Shown: positions 35,625 to 44,300 of the stretch, one piece after another
Numbering within the stretch: position 1 is the stretch's first letter
Layout of the letters: each line of letters begins with the position of its first letter
DNA from: Opitutales bacterium
Lineage (GTDB): Bacteria; Verrucomicrobiota; Verrucomicrobiia; Opitutales; UBA953
DNA length: 64,000 nt
NCBI GenBank assembly: GCA_017440935.1
Contig: JAFSAO010000022.1
Coordinates: 186,001 to 250,000 of the forward strand
Direction of reading: 5' to 3'
The notes under the pieces: model-generated
What the model was told of the DNA's origin: nothing
The model's database searches: none
What the model saw: the letters and a program-made list of their open reading frames with translations, nothing else
Position numbers and translations under genes: made by a program

Positions 35625-36265
35625 GCAACGAAAAGCGCGTTCCCGTGGCGCTGATTGACTACGGGATGGGAAATCTCCGTAGTGTGCAACGCGCGCTCGA
35701 AGCAAGCGGCGGGAACGTGAAAATCGTGCGCTCCCCGGAAGAAGTCGGCGATGCCGAAGCGCTGGTTTTTCCGGGGCAGGGGGCAATCGTCGATGCTATG
35801 CGTGAAATTAAACGTAGCGGATTTGACGTCTTTTTGAAAAATTGGATTGCCGATGACAAGCCGTTTTTCGGGATTTGTCTCGGATTGCAAATGCTTTTTG
35901 AGCATTCCGAAGAGGGCAATACGGACGGACTCGGAATCTTTCGCGGGAACGTTCGCCGCTTCGCGGAAGCGCCGGATTGTAAAGTGCCGCACATGGGCTG
36001 GAACAGCGTTTCCGTGGTCGAAAACAATGCGGGAACGCTTGTCGACGGAATCGCCCTCGCTGGCGAATCTTTTTACTTCGTGCACAGCTATTACGTGGAT
36101 ACGCCAGAGCGCGATATTGTCTGGTGCGAAACAGAATACGGCGGTGTAAAATTCGCCAGCGCAATCCGCCGCGGGAACGTTTTCGCTACGCAATTCCATC
36201 CCGAAAAATCTCAGTCAAAAGGACTGAAACTTTACGAAAATTTTCTGCGTTCTGCGGAAGCATAA
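35621..36265 (+). CDS. hisH: Imidazole glycerol phosphate synthase, glutaminase subunit
   Basis: HisH releases ammonia from glutamine for HisF in histidine synthesis. The GTG at 35621 is taken as start: AAGGAGG lies just upstream, it overlaps the hisB stop (GTGA), and the protein then opens [17 protein letters not shown] as expected. An earlier ATG (35540) would add 27 unrelated residues. The nucleophile Cys is C86 in [10 protein letters not shown], and the late FHPEKSQ provides the His and Glu of the triad. The protein has 214 residues. hisF is not next; the pair ends with a terminator. Confidence 0.95.
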   Translation: MSNEKRVPVALIDYGMGNLRSVQRALEASGGNVKIVRSPEEVGDAEALVFPGQGAIVDAMREIKRSGFDVFLKNWIADDKPFFGICLGLQMLFEHSEEGNTDGLGIFRGNVRRFAEAPDCKVPHMGWNSVSVVENNAGTLVDGIALAGESFYFVHSYYVDTPERDIVWCETEYGGVKFASAIRRGNVFATQFHPEKSQSKGLKLYENFLRSAEA

Positions 36266-36288
36266 TTTTTCAGAGGCAAAACTTTCAG

Positions 36289-36317
36289 CTCTCGGGAACA
36301 CTCCCGGGAGTTTTTTT
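36289..36317 (+). terminator. Intrinsic terminator after hisB-hisH
   Basis: A 9-bp stem CTCTCGGGA paired with TCCCGGGAG (loop ACAC, one T-G pair) followed by seven T. Confidence 0.88.
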
Positions 36318-36333
36318 GATGAAAATTTTGATA

Positions 36334-36371
36334 CAAAAAAAACTCCGGCGGGAACTACGTTTCCGCCGGAG
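36334..36371 (-). terminator. Intrinsic terminator for metY (minus strand)
   Basis: Arms CTCCGGCGG (36343-36351) and CCGCCGGAG (36363-36371) form a 9-bp stem. Read on the minus strand it is followed by a run of about eight T (the A run at 36334-36342), ending transcripts of the converging metY gene. Confidence 0.8.
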
Positions 36372-36446
36372 CTACTCTGATTTCTCTCTAACTTTAACTT
36401 CTAACTAACTTATCTCTATTAACCTCTAACTAACAAAAAATTTTTA

Positions 36447-37712
36447 TTAGACTTTTTCCAAGGCTTGGGTGAGGTCGGCGATAATATCGTCGATATTTTC
36501 CAAGCCGATGGAGATGCGGACAAGTCCTTGCGGGATGCCGGCGGCGACGAGTTGTTCGTCGGTGAGCTGGCGGTGCGTGGATGTTGCCGGGTGAAGCGCG
36601 CAGGTGCGGATGTCTGCAACGTGAACGCACTGCGTTGCCAATTGGAAAGCGTCAAGGAAGCGCGCTGCGCCGTCGCGTCCGCCCTTGATAACGACGGACA
36701 TGACGCCCGCGCAACCGTTCGGCAGATATTTTTTCGCTAACGCGTGATATTTGTCGCTTTCGAGTCCGGGATAGGAAATGGATTCGATTTTCGGATGTTT
36801 GCTGAGGAATTCCGCAGCTTTTTGTCCGTTGCGGCTGTATTGCGGCATGCGGACGGCAAGCGTTTCCAAGCCAAGGTTGAGCAGGAATGCGGAATTTGCC
36901 GCAGGGGTCATGCCGAGGTCGCGCATGAGTTGGACGCGCGCCTTGACGATAAACGCCGCGGGACCGAACGCCTTGGAATAAATTGTTCCGTGGTAGGATT
37001 CGTCCGGCTCGGTGAATTCCGGAAATTTCCCGTTGGTCCAATCAAATTTTCCGGAGTCGACAATGACACCGCCGACGCAAAGCGCGTGTCCGTCCATATA
37101 TTTCGTCGTGGAGTGAATCACGATGTCTGCGCCGAATTCGATCGGGCGGCAGAGGATCGGGGTCGGGAACGTATTGTCGATAATCAGCGGAACGCCGTTT
37201 TTGTGAGCGATCGCCGCGAGTTTTTCGATGTCGCAAACCGTGACTGCGGGATTGGCGAGAGTTTCGCCGAATACGGCTTTGGTGTTCGGACGGAAAGCTT
37301 TCTGAATTTCTTCTTCGGAGGCGTCGGCATCGACGAATGTGCATTCAATGCCGAAACGCTTCATCGTTACCGCGAAGAGATTGACGGTCCCGCCGTAAAT
37401 CGTGGCGGTGGAAATGAAATGGTCTCCCGCCTTCATGATTGTGGCAAGCGCCGTGAAAGATGCCGCTTGGCCGGAAGAGGTGCACATGGCGGCGATCCCG
37501 CCTTCGAGTGCGGCGATTTTGTTTTCGACCGCTTCAACGGTCGGGTTGGAAAGGCGTGAGTAGAAATGCCCCGCAGCCGTTAGGTCAAACAGCTTCCCGA
37601 TGTGAGTCGTGGAATCGTATTTGAACGTTGTGCTTTGGTAAATGGGCAACGCGCGCGGTTCCCCGTTTTTGGGCGAATACCCGGCGTGAAGACATTTCGT
37701 TTCCTGTTTCAT
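36447..37712 (-). CDS. metY: O-acetylhomoserine sulfhydrylase (PLP-dependent)
   Basis: The enzyme makes homocysteine from O-acetylhomoserine and sulfide for methionine synthesis. The 421-residue protein has the PLP-binding Lys at K204 in HSTTKYMDGH. The start TKCLHAGYSP and PIYQSTTFKYDS near 24 are typical, as are YSRLSNPT near 51 and TSSGQAASF near 78. The length and the insertion around 210-235 favour MetY over MetB or MetC. It faces hisH and has its own terminator. The 157-bp gap to the mutase gene is AT-rich and must hold divergent promoters; I see no SAM riboswitch there. Confidence 0.93.
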   Translation of the reverse strand: MKQETKCLHAGYSPKNGEPRALPIYQSTTFKYDSTTHIGKLFDLTAAGHFYSRLSNPTVEAVENKIAALEGGIAAMCTSSGQAASFTALATIMKAGDHFISTATIYGGTVNLFAVTMKRFGIECTFVDADASEEEIQKAFRPNTKAVFGETLANPAVTVCDIEKLAAIAHKNGVPLIIDNTFPTPILCRPIEFGADIVIHSTTKYMDGHALCVGGVIVDSGKFDWTNGKFPEFTEPDESYHGTIYSKAFGPAAFIVKARVQLMRDLGMTPAANSAFLLNLGLETLAVRMPQYSRNGQKAAEFLSKHPKIESISYPGLESDKYHALAKKYLPNGCAGVMSVVIKGGRDGAARFLDAFQLATQCVHVADIRTCALHPATSTHRQLTDEQLVAAGIPQGLVRISIGLENIDDIIADLTQALEKV

Positions 37713-37869
37713 GTTAATGTATACCTATGTAGTAGTTATTTTGAATATTGAAAAAGTTATTTATATAAATCAAGTGTAAACGTTAAAAGAAAATTTTTTG
37801 AAGTTTCGGATTTTTTCCGGGAGAAAAAAATCGCGTTCCCGCGTGAGTTTTTCTAAACTTGCGCCCGTT

Positions 37870-39804
37870 ATGATGCTTATTGACCGAGTCAAGTCCGCCT
37901 ATGAAAGCGGCAATATCACCGAAGACACGAAAAATAACCTTACGGAATGGCTTTCCGCCGACTTTCTTCCGGCTTGGGCCGTGGCGGCAATTGAAGAACT
38001 TTTTGCCGCCGGGCAGTGGAGCGAAATCAACGACCGCTTTTTCAAAAAAATCGCATTCGGCACGGGCGGAATGCGCGGACGCACCATCGGAAAAATTACG
38101 CCTGCCGCCGAGGCGGGAACGCGCGACGCGCTCGGCGCTCCCGAGCATCCGGCTGTCGGCACCGCGAATCTGAATGACTTCAACATTGTTCGCGCCACGG
38201 TCGGGCTTTTTCGCTACATTTCAAAATACCTTGCTTCGACGGGAACGACGCGTGCGCCGCGTATCGTTATCGCACACGACGTTCGCCACTTTTCCAAGCA
38301 TTTTTCGCAACTTGCGGCGAGCATTTGGACAAAGCTCGGCGGCGAAGCCTACGTTTTTGACGACGCACGCTCCGTCCCGCAGCTCAGCTTTACGATTCGC
38401 GCGCTCGGCACGGACACCGGTATCGCGCTCACGGCAAGCCACAATCCGTCGCACGACAACGGTTTCAAATGCTACTTCAACGACGGCGCGCAGGTGATTT
38501 CCCCGCACGCGGAATCCATTATCGGCGAAGTCAATGCCGTTACGCTCGCGGACATTCCGCAGTTTTTGACGAAAGATCTTTCCGCCGTGAAAATCGTTCC
38601 TGCGGAAGTCGAACAACAGTATCTCACGGACTTGGAATGTGCGATTTTGGACAAATCCGTCATTGCGCAATCACCGATTAAACTTTGCTATACGAACATT
38701 CACGGCACGGGCGATGTCATGATCGTTCCCGCGATGAAAAAATTCGGCGTGGATATTCACGTTGTCGAAGAACAGCTCCCGCACGACGGGCGTTTCCCGA
38801 CCGTGAAATCCCCGAATCCGGAAAACGCCGAAGCGTTTACGCTTTCGCTTGCAAAAGCGAAGGAAATCGGCGCGGACATCGTTATCGGAACCGACCCGGA
38901 CGACGACCGCGTCGGCATGGCGGCACGCAACCGCGACGGTTCCTACACGCTTTACTCCGGCAACCAAACCGGCACGATGCTCACGGCTTTCCGTTGCGCG
39001 CGCATGAAAGAACTCGGCATTCTCCCGCCGGACGGTTCGCCGCGTGCGACGATTATCAAAACGTTCGTCACTTCGCCGATTTGGGACGCTATCGCGGAAA
39101 AGAACGGGCTTCGTTGCGTGAATGCGCTCACGGGCTTCAAATGGATCGGCGCCAAGCTCCGCAAATATCAGCTCGAAGTCGAAAAAACCGTCCCGAATTA
39201 CACGTCGCTTCCGTGGCGGGAACGCGCCGACGCGCAACTCGCGGCGGGAACGTTCTACGTTTTCGGCGGCGAAGAAAGCTACGGCTACCTGCACTCCGAC
39301 AGCGTTCGCGATAAAGACGGGAACGCCGCCGCGCTCATGGTCGTCGAAATGGCTTCGTGGGTGAAAGCCAAAGGCATGACGCTTCCGGAATACCTTGATT
39401 CGATTTACCGCGATTACGGTTATTTCCAAGAATCTTTGCTCAACATCGTGCTCGAAGGCGCGAAAGGCGCAGCGCAAATTAAGCGCATTCTCGCTTCGCT
39501 TCGCGAAAATCCGCCGGCGGAAGTCCTCGGCAAAAAAGTCGTTTCCTTCCTTGACTTCGGTCGCGACGAGATCAAAGACTGCGACGGCGACGTCATTCCG
39601 AAAGAAGATTTCTACTTCTTCACGCTCGAAGACGGCATGAAAATCGCTGTGCGCGGAAGCGGAACCGAACCGAAAATTAAGTTCTACCTCTTCGCGACGA
39701 GCACAAATCCCGATCTCGTCGCCGCGAAAGCGGATGCCGCCGCCGCAATCGATGCGACGAAGGCGTTCCTGCAGGAAGAAGCCATGAAGCGTGCCGGTGC
39801 CTAA
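37870..39804 (+). CDS. Phosphohexomutase (phosphoglucomutase/phosphomannomutase)
   Basis: The enzyme moves phosphate between C1 and C6 of hexoses. With the start at 37870 the protein has 644 residues, in the range of bacterial PgcA-like mutases. The phosphoserine loop TASHNPSHDNG carries S190; the magnesium loop GTDPDDDRVG is near 341; the sugar loop GGEESYGYL is near 465; and the phosphate-binding RGSGTEPKIKFY is near 597. A longer reading from 37798 adds a basic, unlikely leader. Glucose versus mannose preference cannot be decided. The stop overlaps the next start (TAATG), so the small lipoprotein is translationally coupled. Confidence 0.9.
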   Translation: MMLIDRVKSAYESGNITEDTKNNLTEWLSADFLPAWAVAAIEELFAAGQWSEINDRFFKKIAFGTGGMRGRTIGKITPAAEAGTRDALGAPEHPAVGTANLNDFNIVRATVGLFRYISKYLASTGTTRAPRIVIAHDVRHFSKHFSQLAASIWTKLGGEAYVFDDARSVPQLSFTIRALGTDTGIALTASHNPSHDNGFKCYFNDGAQVISPHAESIIGEVNAVTLADIPQFLTKDLSAVKIVPAEVEQQYLTDLECAILDKSVIAQSPIKLCYTNIHGTGDVMIVPAMKKFGVDIHVVEEQLPHDGRFPTVKSPNPENAEAFTLSLAKAKEIGADIVIGTDPDDDRVGMAARNRDGSYTLYSGNQTGTMLTAFRCARMKELGILPPDGSPRATIIKTFVTSPIWDAIAEKNGLRCVNALTGFKWIGAKLRKYQLEVEKTVPNYTSLPWRERADAQLAAGTFYVFGGEESYGYLHSDSVRDKDGNAAALMVVEMASWVKAKGMTLPEYLDSIYRDYGYFQESLLNIVLEGAKGAAQIKRILASLRENPPAEVLGKKVVSFLDFGRDEIKDCDGDVIPKEDFYFFTLEDGMKIAVRGSGTEPKIKFYLFATSTNPDLVAAKADAAAAIDATKAFLQEEAMKRAGA

Positions 39805-40049
39805 TGAAATTTTTCGCGAAAAGAAAATTTCTTGTCGTTCCCGCGGTAATGTTTGCCGCGGGAGCGCTCGCGTCCTGCACGACGGCGGAAGATCCCGAAG
39901 ATCCGGGTTTTAACAAACCCGCCGTTACAGGCGTGCTCAAAGGCGAAATTACGACTTGGGAAGGCTACGGCGACGCCCTCGAAAAAGAAAACCGCCGCGC
40001 CAATCGCGACGGACCGCGCTGGAACGACGGGTTTCGCGAAGATTTTTAA
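39804..40049 (+). CDS. Small putative lipoprotein
   Basis: An 81-residue protein. A basic start (FFAKRKF) and hydrophobic core lead to the lipobox LASC with C25, followed by TTAEDPEDPG. The mature part of about 56 residues is charged and has no known domain. Its ATG overlaps the stop of the mutase gene, and a strong terminator follows immediately, so it is the last gene of that unit. The clear lipobox and coupling support a real gene. Function unknown. Confidence 0.75.
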   Translation: MKFFAKRKFLVVPAVMFAAGALASCTTAEDPEDPGFNKPAVTGVLKGEITTWEGYGDALEKENRRANRDGPRWNDGFREDF

Positions 40050-40077
40050 AAAAAAAAGCGCCTAAGGCGCTTTTTTT
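40050..40077. terminator. Intrinsic terminator after the small lipoprotein gene
   Basis: AGCGCC and GGCGCT pair around loop TAA, with A's before and seven T's after, so it can work in both directions between converging genes. Confidence 0.9.
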
Positions 40078-40084
40078 AGTGCTA

Positions 40085-40190
40085 AGTTCAAAGCATCAAA
40101 TATCAAGCAACTACTTTAAAGTTTTTGCTGAAAGCAAAAACCTTCGCAATTTGCTTGAAGCGCGATGCCTGATACTTGGCGCTTATTGCT
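40085..40190. repeat. Imperfect palindrome of the ATCAAGC/GCTTGAT family
   Basis: CATCAAATATCAAGC near 40092 is answered by GCTTGAAGCGCGATGCCTGA near 40152, and CTTTAAAGTTTTTGCTGAAAGC in the middle forms an inner hairpin. Related to 11228-11325 and 54880-55010. It lies between the lipoprotein and nucleotidyltransferase genes. Confidence 0.65.
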
Positions 40191-40968
40191 TAAAGTCGCA
40201 CTGCGCCTGCTCGTATTCGGCGAGAGTCCCGAGGTCGCGCCACGTTCCCGCGTCGTCGATGACACCGCGAATTTCGCCGTTCCCGCGCGCGATAACGCGC
40301 AAAAACGCTTCGACGACGCTTTCGATTTTTCCTGCGGGAATTTCGTCAAAAAACTTTCGCGAAACGCAATAAATTCCCGTGAATCCGCAGCGCCGCGTTC
40401 CCGCGTTGCCGAGACGGTCGCGCAAATCGACGATGGTTCCGGGCGGGTTTTCGGAGTCCGAAAAATTTACGTTCCCGCGTTCGTTCGTGCGCAAAAGTAA
40501 GGTCGCGAGCGCGCGGGAACGCAGATGCGCCGCAACGAGTTTTTCCAAATCCAAATCCGCGAGAATGTCGCCGTTGTAAACGAGCAGATTTTCGTCGGAG
40601 CTATCGAGAAATGTTTCGATATTTTTCAGTCCGCCGCCGGTGTCGAGTAAAACGGGTTCGTGGACGAGTTCGACGGGAACGCCGCGATAATTTCCTCCCG
40701 GAAATTTTTCCGCGTAAACCTGCGCTGCGTGGTGTGTGTTGACGATGAAGCGCTTTACACCGAGAGTGATCAGCGAGTCCATCGCACGGCAAATCATCGG
40801 CTTCCCGCCGAGCGGCAACAGCGGCTTCGGACAATTTTCCGTCAGCGGGCGTAACCGCGTCCCCAGTCCCGCGCCCAGCAAAAACGCGGTGCGAATCAAA
40901 GGAGAAGCGATTTTTTTGTCGTTTTCTAAAAACGCGGTTGAGGAAATTTTCGTTGTATCCGAAGCCAT
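40183..40968 (-). CDS. Sugar-phosphate nucleotidyltransferase (MurU/RfbA-like)
   Basis: The enzyme should couple a sugar 1-phosphate to a nucleoside triphosphate. From ATG 40968 the protein has 261 residues; an ATG at 41016 is the alternative start. The signature LGAGLGTRLRPLTENCPKPL is at about 31-50, and YNGDILADLDLE near 148 carries the metal-binding Asp. The compact size with little C-terminal domain resembles MurNAc-1-phosphate uridylyltransferase (MurU) and related short enzymes, which would fit wall recycling, but the substrate cannot be fixed. The region upstream turns AT-rich abruptly. Confidence 0.85.
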   Translation of the reverse strand: MASDTTKISSTAFLENDKKIASPLIRTAFLLGAGLGTRLRPLTENCPKPLLPLGGKPMICRAMDSLITLGVKRFIVNTHHAAQVYAEKFPGGNYRGVPVELVHEPVLLDTGGGLKNIETFLDSSDENLLVYNGDILADLDLEKLVAAHLRSRALATLLLRTNERGNVNFSDSENPPGTIVDLRDRLGNAGTRRCGFTGIYCVSRKFFDEIPAGKIESVVEAFLRVIARGNGEIRGVIDDAGTWRDLGTLAEYEQAQCDFKQ

Positions 40969-41178
40969 ATTTCCAATTATCTCCGCAAACGTTTCTTTAT
41001 CCACAAATTTCCGCAACCTCCCGCAATTTTTTTCGGAAACGCAGTTTTGTTAGACGAAGCGGAGAAAACCCACGAAAAATTCGTGTGCAGTATATTGATT
41101 TTACACTAATAAGAAGGCATACTAGCACCCAGAAGAGGCTTGACCCATTTAGCAACTAACACAAACGAAGAAGTTTTG

Positions 41179-41289
41179 ATGGCTAATTCGTATCGGCATA
41201 TTGCCAATCAGTATCAACGGAATATCGAAAGCGCTGGTATACTAATTAGATGCCCAGAAAGTGTCGTTCAAAATGATACAAATTGGTGA
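41179..41289 (+). CDS. Possible 36-residue ORF or gene remnant upstream of the giant helicase
   Basis: ATG at 41179 follows GAAGAAG by a normal distance and opens a 36-codon frame starting MANSYRHIANQYQRNIESAG and ending in TGA. A second short frame (41273-41332, starting MIQIGEKSQGAYLEEL) overlaps its end in another frame. Together they may be a frameshifted relic, a leader peptide, or chance in AT-rich DNA. The 396-bp gap 40969-41364 otherwise shows no recognisable element; a TTATCCACA DnaA-box-like nonamer is at about 40999. Confidence 0.25.
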   Translation: MANSYRHIANQYQRNIESAGILIRCPESVVQNDTNW

Positions 41290-41364
41290 AAAGTCCCAGG
41301 GTGCGTATTTGGAAGAATTAATAAAAAATTGAACCGGTAAGATATTAGGTTGAGGAGTCCGGAT

Positions 41365-44300
41365 ATGGCAAAAAGTATAGTGTTTTTTGATACCGAGATA
41401 GGTGTTGATGACCAAAAAATACATGACATAGGAGCAGTACGTAGCAACAAGGGAACCTTGCATACGGCATCCGTGTCAGATTTTTGTGCATTTGCGGCGG
41501 ATGCAGACTTTTTGTGCGGGCACAATGTGGTGCATCACGATATGAAATATCTCGCGCCCGTTGTGAGCGGTAGAGTTCCGAAGAGAATCATAGACACGTT
41601 GTATTTGTCCCCTCTTCTATTCCCGAGGAGACCGTATCACAAGCTGGTGAAAAATGATAAGCTTCAAGCGGAGGAATTGAACAATCCTGTAAATGACAGC
41701 TTGAAATCACAGGCGCTTTTCTTTGATGAAGTAAATGCTTTTCATCAACTCTCATTCGGAAAGAAAAAGATATTCTGCGGGCTTCTTTACAGCTTTGAAG
41801 AATTTCAAGGCTTCTTTGATTATGTAGGGTTTAAACCTTGTGCAAACGAAATGGCACAGATGATTCTTGCTGAATATAAAGGCAAACTTTGTGCCAATGC
41901 CGATATTGATATTCTTGTTAAGCATCATGCGAAGGAGGTTGCCTATGCGCTCGCTTTGATCGGATGTGAAGATTCCTACTCCGTTACGCCTCCGTGGTTG
42001 CTTTACAATTTCCCGAAGATTGAGAATGTAATCAAGCTTTTGTGCAATACCCCTTGCGCGGATGGATGCGATTATTGCAGGAACGCACTTGACGTACATA
42101 AAGGACTCAAAAAGATATTTGGGTTTGATAATTTTCGGACGTATAATGAAGAGCCGCTTCAGGAAATGGCGGCGAGGGCCGCAATGGAAGGAAAATCTTT
42201 GTTGGCTGTGTTCCCGACCGGAGGTGGTAAATCCATCACATTCCAATTGCCGGCGTTGATGGCAGGGAAGGCTACGCACGGGTTGACGGTTGTCATTTCT
42301 CCTTTACAGTCCTTGATGAAGGATCAGGTGGACAACTTGTCTGCAAAGGGAATAGCGGATGCCGTTACGGTAAACGGCATGCTTGATCCTATTGAACGAA
42401 GGGATGCTCTTATGCGAGTCTCAAGCGGACAGGCTTCGATTCTTTATATCTCGCCCGAGCAGTTGCGTTCTAAAACCATAGAGCATCTCTTGATGTCGCG
42501 TAATATAGTGAGATTCGTAATTGACGAGGCTCACTGTTTTTCGGCGTGGGGACAAGATTTTAGAGTGGATTATCTCTATATCGGAGATTTCATCCGCAAA
42601 CTCCAAGAGGAAAAGAAAGCTGACAAAAAATCGATACCTGTATCTTGCTTTACCGCAACGGCAAAGCAGAAGGTTGTTACGGACATTTGTGATTATTTCA
42701 AGAAAAAGCTAGACTTGGATCTTGAAATATTCGCGTCCTCCGCGACGAGAAAAAATCTTCACTACACGGTTTTATACAAAGAAACCGATGAGGAAAAATA
42801 TAATGAGCTACGTAGGTTGATTGTGCAGAAAAACTGTCCGACGATTGTCTATGTTTCGAGAACCAAGCGCACGTTTGATCTTGCAGGCAAATTGACAAGC
42901 GACGGACTTAGGGCTCTTCCGTACAACGGAAAGTTGGATCCCAACGAAAAAATTACCAATCAAAACGCCTTTATGAATAACGAGGTGTCAATTATTGTGG
43001 CGACCTCGGCTTTTGGAATGGGTGTTGATAAGAGTGATGTAGGGCTTGTCGTTCACTATGACATTTCTGATTCTCTCGAAAATTATGTTCAGGAAGCGGG
43101 TAGGGCGGGACGAAATCCTGCCTTACAGGCTGATTGTTACGTCCTTTTCAACGACAATGATTTGGATAAGCATTTCATCCTTCTCAATCAAACTAAGTTG
43201 AGTATCAGTGAAATACAACAGGTGTGGAAAGCGATCAAAGAGCTGACGAAGAACCGCCCCAATGTTTGTTGTTCCGCTCTTGAAATTGCGCGTCAGGCTG
43301 GTTGGGTTGATTCTGCCGGAGCTGAAATGGAGACGCGTGTCCGAACCGCTGTGTCTGCGCTTGAAACTGCAGGGTATATTGTGCGAGGACGAAACGTTCC
43401 GAAAGTATATGCAACAAGTATTCGTGCAAAGAATATGAAGGAGGCATCCGATTGTATTTGCGACTCTGACCTGTTTACGGATGAACAAAAAAATACGGCG
43501 TTGCGCATTGTGAAATCTTTGATTTCAAATCGTAGTGTCGCAACGGCAGGAAACACAGATGCCGAATCTCGTGTAGACTATCTCGCTGATATTCTTGGAA
43601 TAAAGAAAGCGGCTGTAATTGAGTCGATAAATCTTATGCGTCAGGTCGGATTGCTTGAGGATTATAGTGATATGTCCGCATATATTTATGATTCCGGCGG
43701 TCAGAATAAATCGGTTCGTATTCTTGAGAGCTTTTCAGAACTTGAAAGATTTCTTCTTTTAAAGATCACGGATGCAGGCATCACCTTTGGATTTAAAGAA
43801 CTTAATGAAGAAGCACAAAACAAAGGCATTACTACCTCTAATGTGAAGCATATCAGAACGCTTCTTCACTATCTGACAATCAAAAACTATATAACGAAAG
43901 AAGAAAATAGAGATAGCGTCTTGGTGAATCTTGTTCCGTCGTTTGATCTTAAACGACTTATGAGCAGATTTGAGCGAAGAGTGGAGATTTGTCGTTTCAT
44001 CCTTGACGAACTTTATTCAAAAGTGCTCCCGTATGGTGGATCTGATACCGAAAAGAAACCTGTTGAGTTTTCTCTTGTGGGCTTGTTTAAGGACTATCAG
44101 GCGGTCCCGAGAATGAATTTTGACGGAATTCCTGTTTCTCTTTCTGATGTGGAGGATGCTCTTTTATATCTTTCTAAAATCGGCGCACTAAAGATCGAAG
44201 GCGGTTTCCTTGTTCTTTACAATAGAATGGAAATTAAGCGGCTTGTTAAGGATAACCGTATTAAATATAAGGTAGACGATTACCGTTTGCTTGATGAGTT

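Noticed and set aside
37713-37869. SAM riboswitch before metY
   Set aside because: The gap is AT-rich and too featureless; no conserved SAM-I or SAM-II core was recognised.
40999-41007. Second origin candidate from the TTATCCACA near 41 kb
   Set aside because: Only one nonamer is present there, against five in the cluster at 2.1 kb.
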